A stretch of 64,000 nucleotides of DNA from Chloroflexota bacterium (GTDB lineage Bacteria > Chloroflexota > Anaerolineae > Anaerolineales > Anaerolineaceae), in assembly GCA_029548365.1 (NCBI GenBank), contig JAKPNN010000014.1, positions 31,252 to 95,251 of the forward strand, read 5' to 3'. The notes beneath the pieces were generated by a model that saw only the letters and a program-made list of their open reading frames with translations, was not told the DNA's origin and searched no databases. The stretch's first letter is position 1. Each line of letters starts with the position of its first letter. The position numbers were made by a program, and so were the translations under genes. Below are positions 1 through 9,541 of this stretch, piece after piece.

Positions 1-889
1 CATCCATGTCGGCTTTGAATTCGTCTACCGGTCGGAAGTTTTCAATTTTTATCGCTGCAAAGAAGTGACCAACATCCGCAGTGCTGTTTTTCCCCGGATG
101 ACCGACATGATTGCCATAAGCAGCCCCGGATAAAGCCCCGGAGAGCAGATCCACCAGCAGGGACAGTCCGTAGCCTTTGTACCCGCGCAATTCGGCCGGA
201 CCGCCCAGGGGCAATAATGCCCCGCCCTGCAGAACTTCTCCAGGGGCTTGAGTCAGTTCGCCCTGTGCGTTGATGCCCCAGCCAGCCGGTATGGGCTGCC
301 CCGATTTTTGGTGCACAGTAATGCGCCCAATGCTGACGATGCTGGTAGCCATGTCCAGGACATAGGGTTTTTCTGTGCCTGCGGGGATGGCTACTGCAAT
401 CGGGTTGGTGCCCAGAACAGCAGTTCGCCCAAAGGTGGGTGCGACCAGTGGCTGGGAATTGGTCAGGCTGATGCCAATCATATCTTCTGGCAGAGCCATC
501 ATGGCGTAATAACCAGCAATGCCGTAGTGGTTGCTGTTGCGCACGGTTGTGATTGACAGTCCAGCCTGCTCCGCCAGTTCAATGCAGCGTGACATGGCTC
601 GATATGCCACCACCTGGCCGAGCCCATTACCGCCGTCTAAAGCGAGGGTTGCCGGGCTCTCCTGAATTACCTGAATCGTGGAGGCCGGGTCGATCGCGCC
701 TTTCATCAGGCGGTCGCCATAGTAACTGTGCAACCTGATGACGCCGTGCGAGTTGATCCCGCGCAGGTCAGCAGAGACGAGCACATCCGCGGCAATGTGA
801 GCATCGATTTCCGGCACATTCAGTGCGATAAAAAACCGGGCAACATAATCTTTCAGGGCTTCGACGGGGTAAATTAAGGTTTCAGGCAT
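1..889 (-). CDS. Ldh2/malate-type NAD(P)-dependent dehydrogenase (C-terminus beyond window)
   Basis: The reverse strand is open from an ATG at 889, preceded by GGAG five bases upstream, to the window edge, giving about 296 residues of a family usually near 340-350. The translation has the Ldh2 signatures: ADLRGINSHGV near the N-terminus (substrate-binding Arg and catalytic His region), NSNHYGIAGYYA in the middle, LGTNPIAVAIP, then YKGYGLSLLVDLLSGAL and a late NHVGH. The family oxidises 2-hydroxyacids such as malate, (S)-lactate or ureidoglycolate with NAD(P)+ in the cytoplasm. The substrate cannot be told from sequence. Only the extreme C-terminus is missing, because of the window boundary. 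The gene is divergent from the phosphodiesterase at 1140. Confidence 0.88.
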   Translation of the reverse strand, partial: MPETLIYPVEALKDYVARFFIALNVPEIDAHIAADVLVSADLRGINSHGVIRLHSYYGDRLMKGAIDPASTIQVIQESPATLALDGGNGLGQVVAYRAMSRCIELAEQAGLSITTVRNSNHYGIAGYYAMMALPEDMIGISLTNSQPLVAPTFGRTAVLGTNPIAVAIPAGTEKPYVLDMATSIVSIGRITVHQKSGQPIPAGWGINAQGELTQAPGEVLQGGALLPLGGPAELRGYKGYGLSLLVDLLSGALSGAAYGNHVGHPGKNSTADVGHFFAAIKIENFRPVDEFKADMD

Positions 890-1092
890 GTTTTTCTCCT
901 CAGGGTCAAAATCACCGATGATTATAATACACGTTGCCCCGCATGAGGTTATCGATCTTGCAGACGGTTGGCTTCAACAGAAAATCTTACTCTAAAGAGC
1001 CGGTTATTTCGATTTAAGCACATTCTTTTAGCCTGGCCTTCAAATCAAACCTGGGTTTGATTCATAGGGATGTTGGAAGGTACACTGCAGGG

Positions 1093-1120
1093 TTACAGGC
1101 TTTATTCTGCGTGCTATAAT
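1093..1120 (+). promoter_or_regulatory. Putative sigma-70-type promoter of the gdpD-GH3 pair
   Basis: TTACAG at 1093-1098, a 16-base spacer and a perfect TATAAT at 1115-1120. Transcription would start about 13 bases before the AAGGAG ribosome-binding site of the gene at 1140. The -10 is ideal and the -35 moderate. Confidence 0.55.
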
Positions 1121-1139
1121 TAGCAAGAAGGAGAAGAAA

Positions 1140-1847
1140 ATGAATAATCCCAAGATCATAGCCCATCGGGGAGCAAGCGGGCATGCACCTGAAAACACGA
1201 TGGCGGCCTTTCGGTTAGCGATGGAACATCATGCGGATGGCATTGAACTCGACGTGATGCTTTCCAGGGATGGTCATATCGTTGTTATCCATGATGCCAC
1301 GGTTGACCGCACCACGAATGGTACTGGCAAAGTCAGCACGCTGACCCTTGAAGAACTGCAAAAACTGGACGCTGGAAATGGCGAACACATCCCGACCCTG
1401 CAGGAGGTTCTGGATGCGTTCGGCGATCAATGGTTGATCAATATCGAATTAAAGAACTACGCCACCCCCTTTGACAGACTGCCGGTTGTGGTCGCCCAGA
1501 TGGTCAAACGTATGGGATTAACGGATTCGGTGATCATCTCATCCTTCATTCCTTTCAACTTCCCCCGCTTCCGCCGGCATTGTCCGAATGTGAAACTGGG
1601 ATTACTGACCCTGCCCGGGCATGCAAAATTGAAGCTTTGGCGATTATTTCGATATGACGCCCTTCATCCTTATTTTGAAGACGTTGATGCTGACCTGGTG
1701 GCAGCAGAAAAGGCGCACCAGCGACAGATCAATACCTACACCGTTGATGAACCCGCCGATATTCGCCGGCTGGCTGCCTTGGGTGTTGACAGCATTATCA
1801 CCAACCTGCCGCAAGAAGCTCGCACCGCCCTGGAGACTGCTGCGTGA
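1140..1847 (+). CDS. Glycerophosphodiester phosphodiesterase (GDPD family)
   Basis: A 235-residue TIM-barrel GDPD protein, within the usual 230-260 range. It hydrolyses glycerophosphodiesters to glycerol 3-phosphate and an alcohol. Visible family motifs are AHRGASGHAPENT at the N-terminus (catalytic His and Arg), DGIELDV with the metal-binding Glu and Asp, and VVIHDATVDRTTNGTG with the second catalytic His. No signal peptide is seen, so a cytoplasmic role in phospholipid-headgroup recycling is likely. The ATG at 1140 has AAGGAG in front. The stop overlaps the GTG start of the next gene by four bases (GTGA), so the two are probably translationally coupled. Confidence 0.93.
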   Translation: MNNPKIIAHRGASGHAPENTMAAFRLAMEHHADGIELDVMLSRDGHIVVIHDATVDRTTNGTGKVSTLTLEELQKLDAGNGEHIPTLQEVLDAFGDQWLINIELKNYATPFDRLPVVVAQMVKRMGLTDSVIISSFIPFNFPRFRRHCPNVKLGLLTLPGHAKLKLWRLFRYDALHPYFEDVDADLVAAEKAHQRQINTYTVDEPADIRRLAALGVDSIITNLPQEARTALETAA

Positions 1848-4714
1848 CAAGATTCTGGCGCTCATTTCGCTGTTTGATGGTTTTATTTTTTCTCCTGGCA
1901 ACGCCGGGTGTAATGCCCGCGCAGGCACGGGAAACCTCAAAAGCGGAAGCATTACTTCAAACCATGAGCGCCGAAGAAAAAGTCAGCCAGCTTTTCCTGG
2001 TCACCTTTGAAGGCAATCGGGTTGACGAGGATTCTAAGATATTTCAGTTGCTTTCGAAGTATCAAATAGGCGGCGTTGTATTGCGCGCTGACAAAAACAA
2101 TTTTTCAGAAGAAGAGACGACCGCCTCACTACAAGAATTAACGCAGAGTTTACAGGAAATTGTGTGGGAAGCCTCCTCGCAGGTGGTCGATATCGAAGAT
2201 ACGGGGCACACACAGGGCTTCACTTTTGTTCCCTTATTGATCGGGGTTCAACAATTGGGTAATGGATACCCGGGCGATCAGATTTTATTTGGCGTGGAGC
2301 AACTGCCCTCACACCTGGCAATTGGCGCCAGTTGGGACCTGAGCCTGGCAAACCAGGTTGGTGAAATTCTGGGCAACCAGTTGAGTTCGTTGGGGATCAA
2401 TTTATATTTGGGTCCGAATTTAGATGTGCTTGAAACGGTTAATAACGAGGCAGCCAGCTCGCTGGGGGTCAATGCCTTTGGCGGGAACCCCTTTTGGGTG
2501 GGAGAAATGGGAAAAGCCTTCGTCAGCGGTTTGCATACGGGCAGTAATAACCGCATGCTGGTTGTGGCTCAGAATTTTCCGGGAACGGGGAATTCTGATC
2601 GGACTCCGGACCAGGAAGTCTCGACGGTTCGAAAATCACTGGACCAGTTGACACAGGTGGAATTGGTGCCGTATTTCTCCGTTACAACGCCACCAGTCGG
2701 GTCTGCTGGGCGCGTGGATGGCTTGATGATTTCGCACAACCGCTATCAGGGCTTTCAGGGGAATATCCGGGCGAGCACCCGGCCGATCAGTTTTGATTCA
2801 AATGCGATTCAACAGGTCTTTTCCCTGTCTGAATTTGCCTCCTGGCGTGAGGAAGGCGGGCTGCTCATCAGCGATAACCTCGGTAGCGGTGCCATCAGGC
2901 GTTTCTTTGATCCAAACGATACAAATTTTGATGCTCGGCAGGCGGCGCGCAATGCTTTCCTGGCGGGTAATGACATCCTTTACATGGATAATTTTATTTC
3001 CACAGGTGACCCCGACCCGTATACAACCCTTGTTTCGACGATTGATTCTTTTGTTCAGAAATACCGCGAAGACTCAGCCTTTGCCAGAAGGGTGGATATC
3101 TCAGTGTTACGTATTTTAGAATCAAAAAGCAAAATTAACCCTAACTTTGTCTTTCCGCGCGTGTCGAATGGTGTTGTTGAAGCATACAGCACAGCCCAGG
3201 AAACCACATTTGATGTCGCACAGGCAGCTGTGACCTTGCTCAGTCCCAGCGCACAAGAACTGGACACGCTTCTCCCTGATCCACCGTTGTGGTACGAACG
3301 CGTGATGATTTTTACCGATGTTCGCACGATTTCCAGTTGCGATGGTTGTCCTTCAACGACAGCGATTGGCACCCATGCACTGGCCAACGCCCTGGTTAAT
3401 CTTTATGGACCTCAGGCAGGCGGACAAATCCTTCAAAACCGAATCAGCTCGTATTCTTTCACGCAGCTGACCGAGTTTTTGGATAACCTTGAAACGGATA
3501 TGGCAGAGCTGATCGGATCAAATCTTCAGTCTGCGAACTGGTTGGTTTTCAACACTCTCAACATTTCGGAGAATATTCCGTCCTCGGCTGCGTTGCGGCG
3601 GATTCTGGCTGAGCGCCCCGAGTTATTATCAGAGAAAAAAGTAATCATTTTTGCCCTGGATTCACCGATCTATCTGGATGCCACTGAAATTTCTAAGGTC
3701 ACGGCTTATTATGGTCTGTTTAGCAAAGCGCCTGCTTTTTTGGATGTGGCTGCACGGGTCTTGATGCAGGAGTACGTCCCGCCAGGAGCACTGCCCGTAT
3801 CATTGAGTACAGTCGGTTATGATCTGGGTATCGTCACTGCGCCCAATCCAAACCAGGTGATCCGCCTGGAGCTGGTCATGCCCGTGGAAGCAGAGCAAGC
3901 GCCTGCCGCTAGCGTTGAGGCGGAACAGGATGTCGGTGAACCAGGGGTAGAAGCGGATATTATCTTTGATATAACCCTGACGCCCGCGCCGACGCCGCTG
4001 CCGAGCTTTAAGGTGGGCGATTTGATCACCATTCGCACCTCGCCAATTCTGGACCACAATCAGAACATTGTGCCTGATGGCACCCTGGTACGCTTCGACT
4101 TTCGCATCTCAGGCGAGCCTGATATCACCCAGCAGTTCGAAGCCACTACCCAGGGTGGTGTGGCGTTTTTTAATTACCGGATTGAATCTGCAGGGGGCAT
4201 GGATGTTATCGCTTCAAGTGGTATGGCGACCCGGTCAGAGACATTAAAAATCAACATTTCTCCCGAGGGAATCATGTCATTTTATGCGTTTACGCCGACG
4301 CCATTGGTTTCTCCAACGCCGGAACCCACGCCAACGGCAACGATCACGGCTACCCTGCAGCCCACTCCCACCAGCACCCCCGAACCCCTACCCGCCAGCT
4401 ATCCATCCCTGGGCGATTGGGCTTTTGGTGTTCTGGTGATGGGAATTGGTGGCGCCCTGGCATTTATGATCGGCTTGTTGTGGTGGGGTTCATCACGTTG
4501 GGGCTTGCGCTCTGCTTTATGCGCGCTGATCGGCGGCCTGGGTGCTTACACCTATCTCAACCTGGGTATCAGTGGCGTTAAAGATTGGATCCAGCAATCC
4601 GGGACCCTGTATGTGATTGAGATTGTGGTTGTGGGGTTATTAATCGGGTGGATCGCGGCTTTGATCTGGTGGATGAGGACTGAGGGGCGCTACCCAAAGC
4701 GAAATCGCCGCTAA
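1844..4714 (+). CDS. Secreted, membrane-anchored GH3 (NagZ-like) domain protein with altered active site
   Basis: A 956-residue protein starting with GTG at 1844 inside the stop of the preceding gene. Residues 1-28 form a signal peptide. Residues 35-420 follow the GH3 / beta-N-acetylhexosaminidase fold (MSAEEKVSQLFLV, NLYLGPNLDVL, FPGTG at 245-249, DGLMISHNRYQG, LLISDNLGSGA). Asp344 in ISDNLG sits where the GH3 nucleophile lies. In the NagZ motif, however, the Lys-His pair is Gln-Asn (243-244) and the Asp-Ser-His catalytic dyad reads Asp-Gln-Glu (256-258). A second large region follows, then a beta-rich Ig-like segment at about 740-835, a Pro/Thr linker and three C-terminal membrane helices from about 860. 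It probably acts on or binds cell-wall glycans outside the membrane, but catalysis is doubtful. Confidence 0.8.
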   Translation: MTRFWRSFRCLMVLFFLLATPGVMPAQARETSKAEALLQTMSAEEKVSQLFLVTFEGNRVDEDSKIFQLLSKYQIGGVVLRADKNNFSEEETTASLQELTQSLQEIVWEASSQVVDIEDTGHTQGFTFVPLLIGVQQLGNGYPGDQILFGVEQLPSHLAIGASWDLSLANQVGEILGNQLSSLGINLYLGPNLDVLETVNNEAASSLGVNAFGGNPFWVGEMGKAFVSGLHTGSNNRMLVVAQNFPGTGNSDRTPDQEVSTVRKSLDQLTQVELVPYFSVTTPPVGSAGRVDGLMISHNRYQGFQGNIRASTRPISFDSNAIQQVFSLSEFASWREEGGLLISDNLGSGAIRRFFDPNDTNFDARQAARNAFLAGNDILYMDNFISTGDPDPYTTLVSTIDSFVQKYREDSAFARRVDISVLRILESKSKINPNFVFPRVSNGVVEAYSTAQETTFDVAQAAVTLLSPSAQELDTLLPDPPLWYERVMIFTDVRTISSCDGCPSTTAIGTHALANALVNLYGPQAGGQILQNRISSYSFTQLTEFLDNLETDMAELIGSNLQSANWLVFNTLNISENIPSSAALRRILAERPELLSEKKVIIFALDSPIYLDATEISKVTAYYGLFSKAPAFLDVAARVLMQEYVPPGALPVSLSTVGYDLGIVTAPNPNQVIRLELVMPVEAEQAPAASVEAEQDVGEPGVEADIIFDITLTPAPTPLPSFKVGDLITIRTSPILDHNQNIVPDGTLVRFDFRISGEPDITQQFEATTQGGVAFFNYRIESAGGMDVIASSGMATRSETLKINISPEGIMSFYAFTPTPLVSPTPEPTPTATITATLQPTPTSTPEPLPASYPSLGDWAFGVLVMGIGGALAFMIGLLWWGSSRWGLRSALCALIGGLGAYTYLNLGISGVKDWIQQSGTLYVIEIVVVGLLIGWIAALIWWMRTEGRYPKRNRR

Positions 4715-4765
4715 ACCTTGGCATGACGAGCTTCTTCTATTGTTGCAGGAGGGGAGACTTTGACG

Positions 4766-5752
4766 TTAAAAATTCCGGATCAGGGTGAGCAAGAAACTGA
4801 TCACCATTAAACCTCCCGCCAGGTAAAGCAGGACCATTTCCGGTTTTTGTACCAGTTTGGGTTGCAGGCGATCACGACGATAGGGTTTGGATGCGGGGGC
4901 ATCCTCCAAAAACAAGGCTTTGACAAATGCATCAATATCATTTGGGCGATCTTCCGGGTGCAATTGCAGTGCCCAATGAATAGCACGTTCGGTGCGTACA
5001 CTGATATTGGAGTTGATCGTCCTGGAGCGGGGCAGGGCGTCCGGGTTCAGAAAGCGGTCGCGGACGTTAAGGGGAGGTTCGTTGGTCAGCAAGTGGTAAA
5101 GCGTTCCGCCAAAGGCAAAAATATCGCTGCGAGCGTCGGTGTGTCCTGAATCACCGCCGTATTGTTCCAGAGGTGTATACAGGGCAGTGCCCTGTCCCTG
5201 GAGGATGGTGATGGTTACCTCGCCGGGCGCCAGCATCTTCACCAGGCCAAAATCAACCAGTTTGAGCAGCCCGTTGGGAGTGAGTTTGAGGTTGCTGGGT
5301 TTGATATCGCGGTGCACAATCGGCGGGTCCTGGGTGTGCAGGTATTTGAGCGCATCAGCGATTTGGCTGGCCCAGTCGAGAACATCTTCTTCGGGTAAAA
5401 AGGCTTGTTTTTGTCGGGCTTCAATCATTAACTGGCGCAGGTCTTTGCCCGGGACATAATCCATCACCAGGTAATCGCGATCGCTTATCGAAAAGAAATC
5501 CGACACCTTTGGCAGGTTGGGGTGATCCAGGCGCGCCAAAACCGTTGCTTCGCGCTGAAATTGATCGCGCGCTTCATTGAGCATCGCCTCGGGAAAAGCC
5601 AGGTCGTACTCAACCTCTTTAACGGCACACAGGCGGCCTTCCAGGCGTTGATCTTCAGCCAGGTAGATGCACCCCATTCCGCCCTGGCCGATGATCTGTT
5701 TAATCTGATAGCGGTTATGTAATACCGTACCAGCCTTGATTGGGACTGGCAT
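4766..5752 (-). CDS. Membrane-anchored serine/threonine protein kinase (PknB/Hanks type)
   Basis: A 328-residue Hanks-type kinase. The glycine loop is at 22-27 (GQGGMG), the ATP-binding Lys at 45 (AVKEV), the catalytic loop reads HRDIKPSN, the Mg-binding motif is DFGLVKM, and the usual APE is replaced by PLEQYGG. A single hydrophobic segment (LLYLAGGLMVISFLLTLI) near the C-terminus anchors it with the kinase domain inside. There is no PASTA or sensor domain. I chose ATG 5752 rather than TTG 5767, because the GAGG nine bases upstream of 5752 lies just after that TTG. It is convergent with the GH3 gene and stands alone. A possible signalling partner is the FHA protein at 28937. Confidence 0.93.
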   Translation of the reverse strand: MPVPIKAGTVLHNRYQIKQIIGQGGMGCIYLAEDQRLEGRLCAVKEVEYDLAFPEAMLNEARDQFQREATVLARLDHPNLPKVSDFFSISDRDYLVMDYVPGKDLRQLMIEARQKQAFLPEEDVLDWASQIADALKYLHTQDPPIVHRDIKPSNLKLTPNGLLKLVDFGLVKMLAPGEVTITILQGQGTALYTPLEQYGGDSGHTDARSDIFAFGGTLYHLLTNEPPLNVRDRFLNPDALPRSRTINSNISVRTERAIHWALQLHPEDRPNDIDAFVKALFLEDAPASKPYRRDRLQPKLVQKPEMVLLYLAGGLMVISFLLTLIRNF

Positions 5753-6026
5753 CGTCTTAAACCTCAACTGAACACTTCCCGACCCAACGCGTGTGGGTCT
5801 TCTCTCCTCATAGTATTACCGGCTTAACTTTCGGCGTTTAGCCGGCTCTCGCCCATCCAGCGGGGCAACAACGGGATGCTGGATAAGCGCATTCAATGGG
5901 TATTTTACCCGGAATGAGTTTGAATTGGTAGTACCCATATTGATTAAGCCCTGGTTAGAAGCGATGTTTGGGCAGGTGATCCGATCACCCTCCTATCCCA
6001 AGCGGCAATGGGATCATCATTCAGGG

Positions 6027-6032
6027 TAAAAT
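6027..6032 (+). promoter_or_regulatory. -10 box of priA (predicted leaderless transcript)
   Basis: TAAAAT at 6027-6032 lies exactly six bases before the priA ATG, so transcription should begin at or next to the A of the start codon. No Shine-Dalgarno sequence and no good -35 are visible. The 5753-6026 stretch upstream holds nothing else I can identify. Confidence 0.45.
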
Positions 6033-6038
6033 TGTGAT

Positions 6039-8555
6039 ATGCAATCCTATGTTGAGGTGTTGATCAACCTCCCCAAGATCTCTGGCACATACCATTATCA
6101 CTTACCCCCTGGTTTGGTGGGTTTGGTTAAGCCCGGGTCACTGGTGATCGTGCCCTTTGGGGCACAACGGGTTCAAGGGATTATTGTAAAGCATGTTGAC
6201 GTCCCCGAAGTGGCTGAAACCCGCCCGGTCGAAGACCTGGTGGAAGGTCTGCCGCCGTTAACACCCACACAGCTTGCACTGGCACACTGGCTGGCGGATG
6301 AGACCCTGGCGCCCCTCGGGGCTTGTATTGAGCTGATGCTGCCGCCAGGTTTAAGTCAGCGCACGGATACCCTGGTGCGCTTGATTGCAGCAGAAGAAAT
6401 CGACCTCGCAGCCTTTTCACCGCTTGAAAAGCGGCTGTTTCGTTTACTGCAAAAACGCGGCGACTTGCGCGGTCGGCAGATTGATGCTTCCATCCCGCAG
6501 ATTGAATGGCGTGGCGTAGCCCGCGGTTTGGTTCGAAAAGGGGTACTATCGATGCGCGCCATCCTGCCCGAACCGCGCATCCGTCCCAAAACTGTACGTA
6601 AGATTCTGTTGACCAGGGACCCCGCTGACCTCGACCAGGCGGGGCAGTCCTTCAGTCGAGTTGCACCGGTGCACGCCCGTCGTGAAGCCGTGCTGCGTTT
6701 TCTTGCGTCTGAAGCCAAACTGGTGGAATCCAAACAGATCTTTGCCCAAACCGGGGCGAACAACTCGGACCTTAAAGCCCTGGAGCGCATGGGTTGGATC
6801 GAATTCGTTGAAGACCAGGTCTGGCGCGATCCGTTGGAAGATCTGCCCTTTATTCCTGCTATGCTGCCTGAACTGACCCATGACCAGGATGCGGCCTGGG
6901 AAATCATTCGCTCTGGGCTGGATCAAGCCCAACAGGGGCGAACGCCGCCGCCTTTTTTGTTGCACGGCGTAACAGGCTCGGGGAAAACCGAACTCTACCT
7001 GCGGGCTGTCCGTGAAACCCTGGCAGCGGGCTTTGGTGCCATCATCCTCGTCCCTGAAATTTCCCTTACGCCCCAGACCGTACAGCGTTTTTCAGCGCGC
7101 TTTCCGGGCAAAGTCGGGGTGATTCATTCTCAGCTTTCTGACGGCGAACGCTATGACACCTGGCTGCGTGTGCATATGGGAGAATTGCCGGTAATTATTG
7201 GACCGCGCAGTGCATTGTTTGTTCCCATGCCGAATATTGGGTTAATTGTGGTTGATGAGTGCCACCAGGATTCCTACGACCAGCAGGATCGATCCCCCTA
7301 TTATCGCGGGGTTCCTGCGGCGGTAGCCTGTGCGCGGCTGTCTGGTGCGCCGATCATCCTGGGATCAGCAACGCCTCAGATCACCCAGTTTTACCAGGCG
7401 GTTCACGGTAACTGGCAATATATCGAATTGCCAAAACGGATCCTAGCGCACCGTGAATCCATCGAGCGCTATGTCCGCCGTCTTGGAATTGATCTCACAT
7501 TAACGGCAGGAGAAGGCCAAACCGCGGATTTGGGTCTGCCGCGAGTGACCATTGTGGACATGCGCACAGAGCTCAAGGACGGAAACCGCACCATTTTTAG
7601 CCGCGATATGCAGCACGCCATTCAGGATGTGCTTTCATCACATCAGCAGGCGATCTTATTTCTCAATCGGCGCGGCTCCGCCACCTATGTGTTCTGCCGC
7701 GAATGCGGCTACGTGGTTAGCTGCCCCAGGGATGACAAGCCGTTGACTTACCATCGTTCGAGAGATGGACTGCTGTGCCATACCTGTGGATATCAGCGCC
7801 AGGTACCCAAACGCTGCCCGGTCTGCGGCAGCCGACAGATTCGGCAACTGGGTACAGGGACTGAAAAGCTTGAACAGCAGGTGAAAGAATTCTTCCCAGG
7901 CGCCCGCACCCTGCGCTGGGATGCTGAAACCACCCAGACCAAAGGCGCCCATGAGCGTATTCTGTCACAGTTTACCCATCAAAAGGCAGATATTCTCATC
8001 GGCACACAGATGCTGGCAAAGGGACTGGATTTGCCCCTGGTAACGCTGGTGGGGGTCATTTTAGCTGAGGTGGGGCTGAACTTGCCCGATTACCTTTCCA
8101 CTGAACGCACCTTTCAGCTTCTGACCCAGGTCGCCGGGCGCGCCGGGCGCAGCCCTTTGGGTGGGCGGGTGATTATCCAGACCTATCAGCCAGAGCATTA
8201 CGCCATCCAAACCGCGGCAAAACATGATTACGCCGCGTTCTATCAGCAGGAAATTGACTACAGGCGCCAGTTACGTTACCCACCGTTTACACGCCTGGTC
8301 AGATTGGAATACCGCCACCAGGACCCCCATATTGCAGAGGAAGCCGCCCTTTCGCTGGCGGGGAAACTGCAGGGATGGATTGCCGAAGACGGCCAGCCTG
8401 TTTCGCTGATCGGACCGGTGCCCTGTTTCTTCACGCGGCTGCATGGGCGCTACCGCTGGCAGATCATCCTGCGCGGCCCTGATCCTAAGGAGCTCTTGCG
8501 AAACCGGCAGCCTGCGGATTGGATGATTGAGGTCGACCCGCCCAGCTTGTTGTAA
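6039..8555 (+). CDS. priA: Primosomal replication protein N' (PriA helicase)
   Basis: An 838-residue superfamily 2 DNA helicase that reloads the replicative helicase at stalled forks. The N-terminal 3'-end-binding domain begins YVEVLINLPK. The helicase core has Walker A HGVTGSGKTELYLRAV. Walker B is VDECHQDSYDQQ rather than the common DEEH. The zinc-binding insert has CRECG, CHTCG and CPVCGS pairs, followed by the GTGTEKLEQQV and VAGRAGRSPLGG motifs. Length is normal to slightly long for the family. The ATG has no ribosome-binding site but a -10 box six bases upstream. The downstream gene at 8646 is 90 bases away. Confidence 0.97.
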   Translation: MQSYVEVLINLPKISGTYHYHLPPGLVGLVKPGSLVIVPFGAQRVQGIIVKHVDVPEVAETRPVEDLVEGLPPLTPTQLALAHWLADETLAPLGACIELMLPPGLSQRTDTLVRLIAAEEIDLAAFSPLEKRLFRLLQKRGDLRGRQIDASIPQIEWRGVARGLVRKGVLSMRAILPEPRIRPKTVRKILLTRDPADLDQAGQSFSRVAPVHARREAVLRFLASEAKLVESKQIFAQTGANNSDLKALERMGWIEFVEDQVWRDPLEDLPFIPAMLPELTHDQDAAWEIIRSGLDQAQQGRTPPPFLLHGVTGSGKTELYLRAVRETLAAGFGAIILVPEISLTPQTVQRFSARFPGKVGVIHSQLSDGERYDTWLRVHMGELPVIIGPRSALFVPMPNIGLIVVDECHQDSYDQQDRSPYYRGVPAAVACARLSGAPIILGSATPQITQFYQAVHGNWQYIELPKRILAHRESIERYVRRLGIDLTLTAGEGQTADLGLPRVTIVDMRTELKDGNRTIFSRDMQHAIQDVLSSHQQAILFLNRRGSATYVFCRECGYVVSCPRDDKPLTYHRSRDGLLCHTCGYQRQVPKRCPVCGSRQIRQLGTGTEKLEQQVKEFFPGARTLRWDAETTQTKGAHERILSQFTHQKADILIGTQMLAKGLDLPLVTLVGVILAEVGLNLPDYLSTERTFQLLTQVAGRAGRSPLGGRVIIQTYQPEHYAIQTAAKHDYAAFYQQEIDYRRQLRYPPFTRLVRLEYRHQDPHIAEEAALSLAGKLQGWIAEDGQPVSLIGPVPCFFTRLHGRYRWQIILRGPDPKELLRNRQPADWMIEVDPPSLL

Positions 8556-8645
8556 AGTCGCAATCGGTAATAAATCAGGTTACAGCATTGACGACCTCAC
8601 GTTATAATAGAATTGATTTTATGAGTCGTTGGCAGGAGCAAGGTT

Positions 8646-9539
8646 GTGCAGCATCTGAGGTATGCATTTCGTTTCATTAATGCTTGTTTCGCACTGACGC
8701 TGAAACATCGTCGGCTGCGAAGCCCATTTTTCCACCTGTGGATGGGTGGGATTGCGCTGATCATCCTGTGGTTGGTCGCGTTGTTGATCGTGGTTGCGTT
8801 TATCGGCACCCGACCGCTTGGATTGGTGTTGATTGGCCTGTTGATCAGCTTGCTTTTATTTTGTTTACTGGCCTGGGGAGAGATCACCGCATTAGAGACC
8901 TGCCTGATCTTTGACGATTTGACCTGGATGGACCAGGATTTGCCGGGCCCGTCGCAAGGGAAACAGGACTATGCTCGCTGGTACGAGGTCCTCTTGTGGG
9001 TCTTGCTCCAGCCGGGCTTTTGGATTATTCGCCTGTTTAACCAGGCTTTCCGCCCTGAACACGTAGAAAAATCGGACTGGCTGTCAGCAGCATACCTGAT
9101 GCTGCCGGTAATTACCCTGGAATCCTTCAGCTTGAGGGAAGGGATTGACCGCATTAAACAACTGGTCGCGAATCGCTTAATCCGTTTTCACCCTGACCTG
9201 GTCGCCGTTCGCCCGCTGTCGACGGTGGTGCAGGGGCTGTTAATCCTGCTGGGCGCAGGAGTTGGCTTATGGGTTGGGTTAAAGATCGCTGATTTTAAAA
9301 CAGCCAGGCTTCTCAGCCGATTAATTGTGGTTGCAGTAGGAACTTTGATCGCCGGGGTTCTAACGTTATTGGGGACGAGCTTTAGCAGTTTTAATCGAGC
9401 TTGTTATTACACCACGCTCTATCAATGGATTTTGAGTGTGGAAAATGCTCGTATGATGGGCGACCCCGCTCACAGCGCACCGCCAGAGATCTTAAGCCAG
9501 GTGATGAAAATGAAAAGTCCAGACCCGAAAGAAAAATAA
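8646..9539 (+). CDS. Polytopic membrane protein of unknown function
   Basis: A 297-residue integral membrane protein starting at GTG 8646 behind AGGAGCAAGG. A paired hydrophobic block lies near residues 30-85, another around 190-215 and a third around 225-255, separated by soluble segments that include an acidic FDDLTWMDQDLPG stretch. The overall pattern resembles DUF6159-type membrane proteins, but I am not certain of that assignment. It ends two bases before the phosphoribosyltransferase start, so the two are probably cotranscribed. Confidence 0.75.
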   Translation: MQHLRYAFRFINACFALTLKHRRLRSPFFHLWMGGIALIILWLVALLIVVAFIGTRPLGLVLIGLLISLLLFCLLAWGEITALETCLIFDDLTWMDQDLPGPSQGKQDYARWYEVLLWVLLQPGFWIIRLFNQAFRPEHVEKSDWLSAAYLMLPVITLESFSLREGIDRIKQLVANRLIRFHPDLVAVRPLSTVVQGLLILLGAGVGLWVGLKIADFKTARLLSRLIVVAVGTLIAGVLTLLGTSFSSFNRACYYTTLYQWILSVENARMMGDPAHSAPPEILSQVMKMKSPDPKEK

Positions 9540-9541
9540 TC

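Noticed and set aside
248..738. Two plus-strand frames of 102 and 61 codons
   Set aside because: They lie antisense inside the Ldh2-type gene, which has clear family motifs and codon pattern on the reverse strand.
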